Positions 14,428-23,428 of a stretch of DNA of 40,867 nucleotides are shown here, piece after piece. The stretch is taken from NCBI GenBank assembly GCA_049889655.1, contig JBMHCY010000035.1:1-40867 (forward strand), read 5' to 3'. A program made the position numbers and the translations under genes. The stretch comes from UBA1172 sp049889655 (GTDB lineage Bacteria > Pseudomonadota > Alphaproteobacteria > Puniceispirillales > UBA1172). Each line of letters starts with the position of its first letter. Position 1 is the first letter of the stretch. The notes under the pieces are model-generated. The model was not told where the DNA came from. It was given only the letters and a program-made list of their open reading frames with translations, and made no database searches.

Positions 14428-17220
14428 ATGAACAGCAAGACGCCCCCATCGCCGGAAACAGGCGCGCCGCCATGGATGCAGGCGCTTGACCCCTCGGCCT
14501 TTGCGGCTTCCTGGTTCGACCAGACCGGTTTCGCCAAGCGTGCCGCCAAAAGGATAGCCGTCACCCCGGTTGAGGGTGATCAGTTCCGTGATGCCCTGTT
14601 GCCGGTGGCGCGTGATCTGCTGGCTGAAGGCCGGGAGGCGATCCGCAACCGGTTTATCAAGGATAATGACGGGGCGATCTATATCGGTGGCATGGCGCTG
14701 ATCATGGACAGCCTGTTGCGGGCCCTTTTCGACCGCATCAAGCCCCAGGACGGCCAGCCGCTGAGCCTTGTTGCCACCGGTGGTTACGGCCGTGGTGAAC
14801 TGGCCCCGGCCTCTGATATCGATCTGTTGTTCCTGACACCGTTGCAGGCTGACCGGGGCACCGAAACGGTGATCGAAACCCTGCTCTATATCCTCTGGGA
14901 TATGGGGCTGACCGTCGGCCATGCGACACGCAGCCTGCGCCAGGCCCTGAAAGCGGCAAAGCAGGATATCACCATCCGCACAGCCCTGATCGAAGCCCGC
15001 TTTCTGGCCGGGGATGAGAGCCTTTTTGATCAGCTGATGAAAAAATTTGATGACGATATCGTCAAGGGCAACGCCATCGAGTTCATCACCATGAAACTGC
15101 AGGAGAGGGACAAACGCCATGAGCGCAGCGGCTCCCGGCGGTATATGGTCGAACCTAATATCAAGGATGGCAAGGGGGGGTTGCGTGATCTGCACACGCT
15201 GTTCTGGATCGCCCGTTATGCCTATCAGCTGCATTCGATTGAAGCGATCATCGACCGCGGTGTCATCAGCCGTGCGGAAGCCAGGGAATTTTCCTATGCT
15301 CAGCGCTTTCTGTGGTCTGTTCGCTGCCATCTTCATCTGCGGGCGGGGCGTGAGGATGACAGGCTCACCTTCGATGCCCAGATGGATATCGCCCCGCTGC
15401 TCGGCTTTGCCAACCGCCAGGGGCTGAGCGGGGTTGAACGCTTTATGCGGCGGTATTACCTGGCGGCCAAGGCGGTGGGTAACCTGACCCGGATTTTCTG
15501 CTCGGCCTTTGCCGCGGATTTCTCTCCCACCACCCGGACCCTGCTTTCAAGGCTGTTGCCGCGGCGGGTGCCGAAGCCGTTCGAGGTCGATGCCGGCCGT
15601 CTGACTCTGCCGCTTGAGACGCGGTTCAGTAAAAACCCCGGGCTGATGATGCAGATGTTCGGCATTGCCCAGCAGAACGGGCTTGATATTCACCCCGATG
15701 TGTTGCGGAAACTGCACCGCAACCTGCGGCTGATCGATACCGATTTCCGGGCTGATCCGCAGAACAATGAGATGTTTCTCGATATCCTGACATCGCCGGA
15801 AAGCCCGGAGAGGGTGCTGCGGCTGATGAACGAAAGCGGCTTCATCGGCAAATTCCTGCCGGATTTCGGGCGCATTGTTGCGATGATGCAGTTCGATATG
15901 TATCACAGTTACACGGTTGACGAGCACACGATCTTCGCCATGGGCATTCTCAACGGCATTGAAACAGGCGCGCTTGCTGATATCGCCCCGGTGGCCACCG
16001 CCGCGGTTAAAGAGATCACGCTTCGGCGCGAGCTTTATGTGGCGATGCTGCTACATGATATCGCCAAGGGGCGCGGTGGTGATCATTCGATCCTCGGTGC
16101 CGAAGTGGCCCGGTCGGTCTGCCCGCGGCTGGGGCTTGATGATGATGAGACCGAAACCGTCGCCTGGCTTGTCCGCTATCATCTGCTGATGAGCGAAACG
16201 GCCTTCCGCTATGATCTCAACGATCCGATGACGATCACCAATTTCGCCCGTGAAGTGCAGTCTCCGGAACGGCTCAATCTGCTGCTGGTGCTGACGGTCG
16301 CCGATATCCGTGCGGTCGGGCCGAATGTCTGGAACGGCTGGAAGGCTGCGCTGATGCGGGAACTCTATGCCCGGGCCATGGCTGTGCTGCGCGGTGAAAA
16401 CGCCGATGAAGCCATGCACCTGATCGAACGCGAAGCCAAAGCCGGGCTCGCTGAACGGCTCGCCGATGACTGGTCCGATGACGATATCAATCAGCATCTG
16501 GGAATGTTCTACAGTTCCTACTGGACAAGTTTTGATGCCGAAAGCCTCCACCGCCATGCCGCGATGTGCCGCGATCACCTGGCCGAGGAACGCCTGCTCA
16601 GCATCAGCCTTACCCCGGACAGCCAGCGCAATGCCACCGAGGTGGTGATCATGACCGATGATGATGCCGGGCTGTTCTCGCGGATTACCGGCGGGGTTGC
16701 CGCCCTCGGCTATAATATTGTCGATGCCCGCATCACCACCCGCAAGGATGGGGTGGCCCTCGATGCATTGTGGATTCAGGATCAGCACAAACAGGCGATC
16801 ACGTCCCGCGCCGAAATGGATACCATCCGCAAGGGGCTGACGAAAACCCTCAAAGGGCTCCTCGATATTGACGAGGCAGTGGAACGCCGCCATCGCCAGA
16901 CGCCATCCCGGATCAGGCGCATTGCCGCCCCGGCGCGGGTGCTTGTCAACAACAACGCCTCGAAAAACCACACTGTCATTGAGATCAACGGCAAGGATGC
17001 CCCGGGGCTGCTCTACCGGATCACCCGCAAGATGGTCGATCTCGGCATCCAGATCCAGATGGCGAGTGTCTCGACCTATGGTGACCGGGTGGTCGATGTC
17101 TTCTATATCAAGGACGGGTTCGGGCTCAAACTGACGAGCGAAAGCCGCATCGAAACCCTGCAGCGTGAACTGCTTGATGTGCTCCGTGAAAGTGATCCCG
17201 CCAACCGGGTGGCGGCCTGA
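14428..17220 (+). CDS. glnD: [Protein-PII] uridylyltransferase/uridylyl-removing enzyme GlnD
   Basis: GlnD senses glutamine and uridylylates or deuridylylates PII proteins, setting nitrogen assimilation. The 930-residue protein shows the nucleotidyltransferase motif GGYGRGELAPASDIDLLF (about residues 118-135) and a GlnD-type helical region. An HD phosphohydrolase domain with LLHDIAKGRGGDHS (about 540-553) follows. Two C-terminal ACT domains start near residues 737 (VVIMTDDDAGLFSRI) and 848 (IEINGKDAPGLLYRI) and bind glutamine. All catalytic blocks are intact. It starts 52 bp after mutS and its TGA overlaps the murJ ATG by one base. Confidence 0.97.
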   Translation: MNSKTPPSPETGAPPWMQALDPSAFAASWFDQTGFAKRAAKRIAVTPVEGDQFRDALLPVARDLLAEGREAIRNRFIKDNDGAIYIGGMALIMDSLLRALFDRIKPQDGQPLSLVATGGYGRGELAPASDIDLLFLTPLQADRGTETVIETLLYILWDMGLTVGHATRSLRQALKAAKQDITIRTALIEARFLAGDESLFDQLMKKFDDDIVKGNAIEFITMKLQERDKRHERSGSRRYMVEPNIKDGKGGLRDLHTLFWIARYAYQLHSIEAIIDRGVISRAEAREFSYAQRFLWSVRCHLHLRAGREDDRLTFDAQMDIAPLLGFANRQGLSGVERFMRRYYLAAKAVGNLTRIFCSAFAADFSPTTRTLLSRLLPRRVPKPFEVDAGRLTLPLETRFSKNPGLMMQMFGIAQQNGLDIHPDVLRKLHRNLRLIDTDFRADPQNNEMFLDILTSPESPERVLRLMNESGFIGKFLPDFGRIVAMMQFDMYHSYTVDEHTIFAMGILNGIETGALADIAPVATAAVKEITLRRELYVAMLLHDIAKGRGGDHSILGAEVARSVCPRLGLDDDETETVAWLVRYHLLMSETAFRYDLNDPMTITNFAREVQSPERLNLLLVLTVADIRAVGPNVWNGWKAALMRELYARAMAVLRGENADEAMHLIEREAKAGLAERLADDWSDDDINQHLGMFYSSYWTSFDAESLHRHAAMCRDHLAEERLLSISLTPDSQRNATEVVIMTDDDAGLFSRITGGVAALGYNIVDARITTRKDGVALDALWIQDQHKQAITSRAEMDTIRKGLTKTLKGLLDIDEAVERRHRQTPSRIRRIAAPARVLVNNNASKNHTVIEINGKDAPGLLYRITRKMVDLGIQIQMASVSTYGDRVVDVFYIKDGFGLKLTSESRIETLQRELLDVLRESDPANRVAA

Positions 17221-18794
17221 TGGAAAAGCTGAAACGCTATTTCAGGGGGCCCGGCCTGCTCGCGGCCATGAGCCAGATCGGCGGGCTGACAGCGCTCAGC
17301 CGTGTGCTGGGGTTCTGCCGTGATATCCTGATCGCCATCTTCATCGGGGCAGGGCCGCTGGCTGATGCGTTTTTCATCGCCTTCAAACTGCCCAACCTGT
17401 TCCGGCGGCTGACAGCAGAAGGGGCGATGACCAACGCTTTCATGCCCGCCTATGCCCGCGCCAAGAAAACCGGCGAAGCCGCCGCTGCCGCGCTTGCCGC
17501 CGATGTTCAGGTCACGCTGCTCTGGGCTCTTGTGGTGATCACCCTTGTTCTTGAAATGACCATGCCTGTCGTGATCACGATGCTGGCCCCGGGATTTGAT
17601 CAGGAGGGCGAGCGCTACGGCCAGGCGATCACCCTTGCGCGGATCACGATGCCGTTTCTGCCGATGATATCGCTGGTGGCGTTCTGGGCGGCGATCACCA
17701 ATGCCCATAACCGGTTTCTGGGTGGGGCGGCGGCCCCGGTCATTCTCAACCTCGCGCTGATCGGCGGTGCCCTTGGCTGCGGGATCCTCGGCTCATCCGG
17801 GGCTGTGCCGCTGGCGGTTTCAGTGCCGCTGGCCGGGGTCATCCAGCTGGTTTTCATGCGCCATATGCTCGGCCGCATCAACAAGGTTCCGGCCTTTCTG
17901 TGGTGGCCGCGGCTGCTTGAACAATCACGGCGGATGTGGCGCAATTTCTTTTCGGCGGCAATCGGGGCCGGGGCCATGCAGATCAACCTGCTGGTCGATA
18001 CAATCCTCGCCTCAACATTGCCGGCCGGGGCCATTGCCGGGCTCTATTATGCTGACCGTATTGCCCAATTGCCGCTGGGGATCATCGGTATCGCCCTCGG
18101 CACAGCACTGTTGCCGCGGCTGTCGCATCTGGAAGCCGACAACCATCATGAAGGAGTCCGGCGGGTCTTGGCGAGAGGCTTCCAGACAGGGCTGTTCTTC
18201 GGCTTGCCCGCCGCAACCGCCTCGATCCTGCTGGCCGAGCCGATCATCGCCGGGCTGTTTGCCTATGGGGCGTTTGCGCCTTCGCGGATCGAGCCGGTTT
18301 CATGGATTCTGATGGCCTATGGGGCCGGGATCCCGGCATTCATCCTTGCCAAGATCATCCAGCCAGCCTTTTTTGCCGCCAATGACCCGAAAACCCCGTT
18401 GCGGGTCGCGATGCTGACCATTGCTGTCAATATTGGGCTCAGCCTTACGCTGATGCAGGTGTTAGGGGCGGCAGGGATCGCGCTGGCGACCTCGCTTTCA
18501 TCGTGGCTGTCAGTGGTGATCATGGTGGTGCTGCTGTTCCGCCGCAACCGCCTTGACGGGCGGATTGCCGAAACCTTCGGCCGGGTGCTGATATCCACAT
18601 TTGTCATGGGGGCGGTACTGGCAGTGGCGATGGCCCTCATGGCGCAGGCCGGGGGTGTGCTCGGCTATGCCTTTGTCCGGCTCGTGCTGCTGGTCATTGC
18701 CGGGCTGCTGACCTATCTTGGCCTGTCGCGCCTCCTCAAGGCCTGGCCGAAAGATGAAACCCTAGAAGATGCGCCGCCTGCCTCAGGGGCTTGA
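17220..18794 (+). CDS. murJ: Lipid II flippase MurJ (MviN)
   Basis: MurJ moves lipid II across the inner membrane for peptidoglycan synthesis. The 524-residue protein is hydrophobic throughout, consistent with about 14 transmembrane helices. It begins with the MviN-type segment SQIGGLTALSRVLGFCRDIL, followed by GAGPLADAFFIAFKLPNLFRR and GAMTNAFMPAYA, the most conserved part of the family and the site of the essential cavity arginines. The ATG overlaps the glnD stop (TGATG), implying coupled translation. trpS follows after 71 bp. The glnD-murJ-trpS order is common in Alphaproteobacteria. Confidence 0.97.
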   Translation: MEKLKRYFRGPGLLAAMSQIGGLTALSRVLGFCRDILIAIFIGAGPLADAFFIAFKLPNLFRRLTAEGAMTNAFMPAYARAKKTGEAAAAALAADVQVTLLWALVVITLVLEMTMPVVITMLAPGFDQEGERYGQAITLARITMPFLPMISLVAFWAAITNAHNRFLGGAAAPVILNLALIGGALGCGILGSSGAVPLAVSVPLAGVIQLVFMRHMLGRINKVPAFLWWPRLLEQSRRMWRNFFSAAIGAGAMQINLLVDTILASTLPAGAIAGLYYADRIAQLPLGIIGIALGTALLPRLSHLEADNHHEGVRRVLARGFQTGLFFGLPAATASILLAEPIIAGLFAYGAFAPSRIEPVSWILMAYGAGIPAFILAKIIQPAFFAANDPKTPLRVAMLTIAVNIGLSLTLMQVLGAAGIALATSLSSWLSVVIMVVLLFRRNRLDGRIAETFGRVLISTFVMGAVLAVAMALMAQAGGVLGYAFVRLVLLVIAGLLTYLGLSRLLKAWPKDETLEDAPPASGA

Positions 18795-18865
18795 CCGGAG
18801 CCCGCAAGGCGGTAAAAAGAGGCAGATCAGAACCGATCATCAGCCGCAGGGCAGAAGGACATATG

Positions 18866-19873
18866 ATGAACCGTATCTTTTCGGGCGTTCAGCCGACAGG
18901 AAATCTGCATCTCGGCAATTATCTCGGGGCGATCCGCAACTGGGTTGATCTCCAGGACGGCAATGAATGCCTCTATTGCGTTGTTGATCTGCATGCCATC
19001 ACTGTCCCGCAGGACCCGGCGGAACTGACCGCCAGCACCCGCGAGGTGACAGCAGCCCTGCTGGCGGCGGGGATCGATCCGGAACGATCGATTCTCTTCA
19101 ATCAGTCCTGTGTGCCGCAGCACGCCGAACTGGCCTGGATTTTCAATTGTGTGGCCCGGCTTGGCTGGCTCAACCGGATGACTCAGTTCAAGGAAAAGGC
19201 TGGCAAGAACCGCGAGAACGCGACGGTTGGGCTCTATGCCTACCCGACGCTGATGGCGGCGGACATTCTCGCCTACAAAGCCACCCATGTGCCGGTCGGC
19301 GATGACCAGAAACAGCATCTGGAACTGACCCGCGATATCGCTCAGGCGTTCAACGCAATGTTTGACGATGAGTTTTTCCCCCTGCCGGAACCGCAGATTC
19401 TCGGCAAGGCCACCCGGGTGATGAGCCTGCGTGACGGCAGTGCGAAGATGAGCAAGTCCGATCCTTCCGACAATTCACGCATTTCACTTCAGGATGACGC
19501 CGATACCATCGCCCAGAAAATCCGCAAGGCGAAAACCGACCCGGAACCGCTGCCCTCGGAAGCCGAAGGGCTCGAAGACAGGCCGGAAGCCCGCAATCTG
19601 GTGACAATCTACGCGGCCCTCGCCGATACGGATGATGCCGCGGTGCTGGCTGAGTATGGTGGCCAGGGTTTCGGGGTGTTCAAACCGGCGCTGGCGGATC
19701 TGGCGGTCAGCCGTCTTGCCCCGATCACCACGGAAATGAACCGGCTGATGCAGGACCCGGGGCATCTTGATGAAACCCTCACCCGGGGTGCCGAAAAGGC
19801 CCATGCGATCAGCCAGCCGATCATGGCGGATATCCGCCGTCTGGTGGGCTTTCTCGGGGCCAGCCGAGGCTAG
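18866..19873 (+). CDS. trpS: Tryptophanyl-tRNA synthetase
   Basis: TrpS is a class I aminoacyl-tRNA synthetase that charges tRNA-Trp. The 335-residue protein has the HIGH-type motif as HLGN (residues 15-18 in SGVQPTGNLHLGNYLGA) and the KMSKS loop at 194-198 (AKMSKSDPSD). VPVGDDQKQHLELTRDIA is the conserved tryptophan-site segment. The frame is open to a TTG at 18791, but homologues start at MNRIFSG. AAGGA at 18855-18859 gives six-base spacing to ATG 18866 and three to the neighbouring ATG 18863. It probably shares a transcript with murJ. Confidence 0.97.
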   Translation: MNRIFSGVQPTGNLHLGNYLGAIRNWVDLQDGNECLYCVVDLHAITVPQDPAELTASTREVTAALLAAGIDPERSILFNQSCVPQHAELAWIFNCVARLGWLNRMTQFKEKAGKNRENATVGLYAYPTLMAADILAYKATHVPVGDDQKQHLELTRDIAQAFNAMFDDEFFPLPEPQILGKATRVMSLRDGSAKMSKSDPSDNSRISLQDDADTIAQKIRKAKTDPEPLPSEAEGLEDRPEARNLVTIYAALADTDDAAVLAEYGGQGFGVFKPALADLAVSRLAPITTEMNRLMQDPGHLDETLTRGAEKAHAISQPIMADIRRLVGFLGASRG

Positions 19874-19912
19874 AACGGGGCCTTCTGACCCGCCTTTGTT
19901 GGTGGCGGCATA

Positions 19913-19941
19913 TTGTAACTGCCGGGGTTCTCCCCTATATT
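19913..19941 (+). promoter_or_regulatory. Candidate sigma-70 promoter of the NifU-like gene
   Basis: TTGTAA (19913-19918) and TATATT (19936-19941) are separated by exactly 17 bases in the 96-bp gap after trpS. The -10 matches TATAAT in five of six positions. Transcription would begin near 19948, and AGGAG lies shortly before the ATG at 19970. This would start a transcript for the NifU-like and glucosaminidase genes. Confidence 0.45.
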
Positions 19942-19969
19942 ATGATCAGGATAAAGAGGAGAACGGATC

Positions 19970-20521
19970 ATGTTCATCCAGACCGAAGATACCCCCAATC
20001 CCGCCACCCTGAAATTCATCCCCGGGGTCGATGTGATGCCTGCCGGGACGGTGCATTTCTCCTCCATTGATGATGCGGCGAACTCGCCGCTGGCACGGCG
20101 TCTGTTTGCCGTTGACGGGGTGAGCGATGTCTTTCTTGGTCAGGATTTCCTGTCGATTACCAAGGACGAAAGCCGCGAATGGTTCACCATCAAGCCCGGT
20201 GTGCTTGCTGCGATCATGGAACATTATGCCTCCGGGATGCCGGTGATTGAAAACACACCCACCGACGATGCCAGTGAGGGTGAGGATGACGAAACTGTCC
20301 AGCAGATCAAGCATCTCCTGGATACGCGTGTCCGCCCGGCCGTCGCCATGGATGGCGGTGATATCGTTTTCAAGTCCTTCGAAGAAGGTGTGGTGACGCT
20401 GTATATGCGCGGGGCCTGCCAGGGTTGCCCGAGCTCAACGGCGACGCTCAAGATGGGGATCGAAAATATGCTGCGGCACTATATTCCTGAGGTGCAGGAA
20501 GTCCGCGCAGACAGCACCTGA
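19970..20521 (+). CDS. NifU-like Fe-S scaffold/carrier protein (Nfu family)
   Basis: Nfu-type proteins hold a 4Fe-4S cluster and pass it to client enzymes. The 183-residue protein has an N-terminal Nfu_N domain (MFIQTEDTPNPATLKFIPG, residues 1-90), a short acidic linker and a C-terminal NifU domain. The latter holds RPAVAMDGGDI and the cluster-binding GACQGCPSS with Cys150 and Cys153. This two-domain form is the usual alphaproteobacterial and mitochondrial Nfu layout. MiaB, encoded about 3.3 kb downstream, is an Fe-S enzyme that could be a client, but that link is inference. AGGAG precedes the ATG. Confidence 0.93.
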   Translation: MFIQTEDTPNPATLKFIPGVDVMPAGTVHFSSIDDAANSPLARRLFAVDGVSDVFLGQDFLSITKDESREWFTIKPGVLAAIMEHYASGMPVIENTPTDDASEGEDDETVQQIKHLLDTRVRPAVAMDGGDIVFKSFEEGVVTLYMRGACQGCPSSTATLKMGIENMLRHYIPEVQEVRADST

Positions 20522-20541
20522 TTAATCGCTGAGAAAGCAGA

Positions 20542-21645
20542 ATGGCCGAGACGGGATCGTTGATCAAACCCCGGCACATGGCGGTTGCTGGTGTCATGCT
20601 TGTCGGCATACAGCTGGGGCTTGTTGCCATCTTCGATTTCAAGCCGCCACAGTTTCATGCCGGTTATGAGGCCGAGCAGACCCTGACCGACGCGGCCGAG
20701 CCGCTTTCCTCGCAACGCCTGCAGCAACTCGAAGCGATGCTCTCCCCTGCCCCTGTCCTGTCCTTTGTCGCACCGACGCAGGATGCTGATATCGCGGCGA
20801 TCATCACGCCTGAAAATGGGCCAAATGGGGCCGTCTCGGACCCGGACCCGGGTCTGGAAGCAGGCCCCAAAGATGTTCCGGCGGCAACAGCCGGGGATGC
20901 CCCGCTTGAGATGGCGATGATTGATCCGCCTGCTGAGCCCCTGATCATCCCGAAAGTGGATCGTAAACCGCTGGTGGTGGCGCCGATCTATATCGAAACC
21001 CTGCCCGATCTTTCCGGGCTTACCGTCGATCAGCGTAAAACTCAGTTTATTGCCTTCATGCTGCCGCTGATCCTGCGCGCCAATCTGGAACTCGATCACC
21101 GGCGCAAACGCATCGATGTCAGTTTCAGGGCCGGGGACAGCGAAAAACTCCGGCAATGGGCACAGCTTTACAATTTTGATCCGGCCAGCCGCAGCGATGC
21201 CGAAATCTATGCGGAACTGAAACAGCGGGTGCGGCCGGTGCCGGTCTCGATCGCGCTGGCCCAGGCGGCGATCGAATCAGGCTGGGGAACATCTCGGTTC
21301 GCGATTGAGGGGAATGCGGTCTATGGCCAGTGGGCATGGTCCCAGGATGCCGGTATCAGGCCATTGGAAGCCCGCTATGACAATGCCGTCGTGCGTTCCT
21401 TCAACCATCTGTTCGAATCGATCCGTGCCTATATGCACAACCTCAACACCCACCACGCCTATGACAGGTTCCGGCGTGTCCGGCAAGAAACCCGGGATGC
21501 CCCCATCGAAACCCGGCTACCGGCATTGATCGCCACGCTCGATCAGTATTCGGAAAAGCGCGATATCTATATCGCCACGCTGTTTGATGTCATGGAAGAC
21601 AACCTGCTGTGGGATTATGAAACAGCACTGCTCACCGAGGAATGA
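20542..21645 (+). CDS. Bax-like membrane-anchored glucosaminidase
   Basis: The 367-residue protein has a cytoplasmic stub, one N-terminal transmembrane helix (about residues 13-32), an Ala/Pro/Asp-rich linker to about residue 150, and a C-terminal glucosaminidase-type domain. Conserved blocks are SIALAQAAIESGWGTSRFA (Glu245 the likely catalytic acid), NAVYGQWAW, then YDNAVVRSFNHLFESIRAYM and LNTHHAYDRFR. These match the Bax protein group of the FlgJ/LytG glucosaminidase superfamily. It would cleave peptidoglycan or a related glycan in the periplasm; the substrate is unproven. It lies 20 bp after the NifU-like gene, and its stop abuts that of a convergent polysaccharide deacetylase. Confidence 0.86.
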   Translation: MAETGSLIKPRHMAVAGVMLVGIQLGLVAIFDFKPPQFHAGYEAEQTLTDAAEPLSSQRLQQLEAMLSPAPVLSFVAPTQDADIAAIITPENGPNGAVSDPDPGLEAGPKDVPAATAGDAPLEMAMIDPPAEPLIIPKVDRKPLVVAPIYIETLPDLSGLTVDQRKTQFIAFMLPLILRANLELDHRRKRIDVSFRAGDSEKLRQWAQLYNFDPASRSDAEIYAELKQRVRPVPVSIALAQAAIESGWGTSRFAIEGNAVYGQWAWSQDAGIRPLEARYDNAVVRSFNHLFESIRAYMHNLNTHHAYDRFRRVRQETRDAPIETRLPALIATLDQYSEKRDIYIATLFDVMEDNLLWDYETALLTEE

Positions 21646-22674
21646 TCACTCTTCGGGCAGGAACTGGCGTCCCAGCCAGCGCCAGCGCCCGGTATCCCGC
21701 CCGTTTTCCAGATAGGGCATGGTGCAGTTGATCCGGCCTCGGTTGCCGGTGATGGCCCCTGGCAGGCGGATCTCCACTCGCCGCGACAGGATGATCGTCT
21801 CGACCCGCCCCATCCGTGAGGCAAAACAATTGATCCGCTGCAGGGGCTCGATCCCGTCATCGACGGTAAACCCGGCCAGCGGTGGGTTTTCCTCCAGCAC
21901 CATGCTTTCCGGGGTGTAGTCCGTGAACGGGATCGGCAGGGCGTTGATCGCCAGTTTCAGCCGGCTCAGGTCGCCGTAGTTTTCGTTGAAGGCAAAGCGG
22001 GGGAATTCATAGGGATGATCAGCCGCACTCATGATCCCGGAATTCTGGCCGAAAGCCGCGATAAAGCCGGCCTCACGGATCATGTCACGGACAGCGGGGG
22101 TATACTCCCCATAGGGATAGGCAAACAGTTGCGGGCTGAACCCCAGTTCTTCGACAAACCGGTTGTTGGACGTCTCGATCTCGCGGCGGGCCTCGTCAAG
22201 ATTGATCTGGTGCATATGCGGGTGGGTATCGGTCTGGCTGCCGAAATGCACACCGTCGGCCTGCATTTCCCGAAGCTGATCCCAACTGGTGTATCCTTTC
22301 AGGCCGCGGTCAATCGCATTGGTGGCGACAAAAAGGGTGAAAGGCAGGCCGCGCTCACGCAGGCGGGGATAGGCTTCCTCATAAACCGAAAGAAAAGCAT
22401 CGTCGATGGTGATGGCAACGGTCCTGTCCGGCAGGCTCTCGCCCGCGAGGATCGCCCGGGTGATATCGATCAGCGGCAAGACGGTATAGGGACCCGATGT
22501 CAGTTCATCAAGATGAGCCTCGAACTGTTCCAGCGTGGTATTGGTTGAAGGATATGTGCTTTCCCCGAATCGGTGATACATGATCACAGTGGCGTGGTCA
22601 GCCGCCCGTGCCGCCATCATCCCTGAAAACAGAATCACCAGAACGGCCAGGATATGCCGGAATAGTGTCAGCAT
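21646..22674 (-). CDS. Secreted polysaccharide deacetylase with extra C-terminal domain
   Basis: The frame begins further upstream, but a clear signal peptide starts at ATG 22674 (MLTLFRHILAVLVILFSGMM, cleavage near residue 24), giving 342 residues and a periplasmic or secreted product. The NodB-type domain (about 27-230) shows VIMYHRF, the catalytic AITIDDAF (Asp91, Asp92), GSQTDTHPHM (His151) and YPYGEY. In the second motif the usual first metal-ligand His is Gln147. A C-terminal part of about 110 residues has two cysteines in RINCFASRMGRVE and GRINCTMPY and ends in RWRWLGRQF. I do not recognise it as a named domain. The substrate is unknown. It diverges from tsaB. Confidence 0.85.
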   Translation of the reverse strand: MLTLFRHILAVLVILFSGMMAARAADHATVIMYHRFGESTYPSTNTTLEQFEAHLDELTSGPYTVLPLIDITRAILAGESLPDRTVAITIDDAFLSVYEEAYPRLRERGLPFTLFVATNAIDRGLKGYTSWDQLREMQADGVHFGSQTDTHPHMHQINLDEARREIETSNNRFVEELGFSPQLFAYPYGEYTPAVRDMIREAGFIAAFGQNSGIMSAADHPYEFPRFAFNENYGDLSRLKLAINALPIPFTDYTPESMVLEENPPLAGFTVDDGIEPLQRINCFASRMGRVETIILSRRVEIRLPGAITGNRGRINCTMPYLENGRDTGRWRWLGRQFLPEE

Positions 22675-22756
22675 TGCAGAACCCCGTCTCGACAAGTTCT
22701 CTCTTGCCCCGTTATAACCTGATGAAGGACAACAGGCAAAAGGTATCCCCGTCATC

Positions 22757-23428
22757 ATGGGTTCTGAGCGTGACGATATCCTGATCGGCTTTGAAAGCAG
22801 TGGTGGCAAGGCTTCTGTGGCGATCAGCCGTGGCCGGGCCCTGCTCGCCCGCCATGAAAAGGTCGCCCGTCATGGCCATGCCACCTGGATGCTGACACTC
22901 GCCCGTGATGCGCTGGCCGAAGCCGGGCTGCAGCCAGAGGACTGCACGGCGGTTGTGGCAGGGCGGGGCCCGGGCTCCTTCACCGGCATCAGGGTGGCGC
23001 TTGCCGCCGCCAAGGGGCTGGGGCTGGCACTGGGGGTTCCGGCCTATGGCCTGCCGAGCCTTGAGGCGATGGCCCATGCTGCCGGTGACGGGGTGCATCC
23101 TGTGGCCGCCCTCGGTGACAGCCGCCGGGGCAGCGTTTTTGTCGATTGCCGCGATCCTGACGGTCAGCCCATGGCAGCGGTGCAGGATCTCGCCCCCGAG
23201 GCGGTCGCGTCGGTACTGGCCGAGGCCGGATCATCATGGATCATCACCGGCCATATCGCAGCAGTGCCCGGGCTTGAAGCCCTCAGCCCCCATGCCCTGA
23301 TCGCCGATGACCCTGATGCGGGGCATCTTTGCGGGCTGTTTGACAAGCTTGCGGGGGCAAATCCGGCAGACTGGCCGCTTGACCCGCTCTATCTTTCAGC
23401 ACCCTTGCTCGGCCCGGCCCGGGCATGA
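22757..23428 (+). CDS. tsaB: tRNA threonylcarbamoyladenosine biosynthesis protein TsaB
   Basis: TsaB is the inactive ASKHA-fold partner that supports TsaD in making the t6A37 modification of ANN-decoding tRNAs. The 223-residue protein has the N-terminal strand GFESSGGKASVAI, in which the family's usual Asp is Glu, and the highly conserved GRGPGSFTGIRVALAAAKGL at about residues 69-88. GLPSLEAMAHAA and LGDSRRGSVFVDC follow. It lacks the metal-binding histidines of TsaD, as expected. No strong ribosome binding site is evident. Its last four bases (ATGA) overlap the rimI start. Confidence 0.94.
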   Translation: MGSERDDILIGFESSGGKASVAISRGRALLARHEKVARHGHATWMLTLARDALAEAGLQPEDCTAVVAGRGPGSFTGIRVALAAAKGLGLALGVPAYGLPSLEAMAHAAGDGVHPVAALGDSRRGSVFVDCRDPDGQPMAAVQDLAPEAVASVLAEAGSSWIITGHIAAVPGLEALSPHALIADDPDAGHLCGLFDKLAGANPADWPLDPLYLSAPLLGPARA

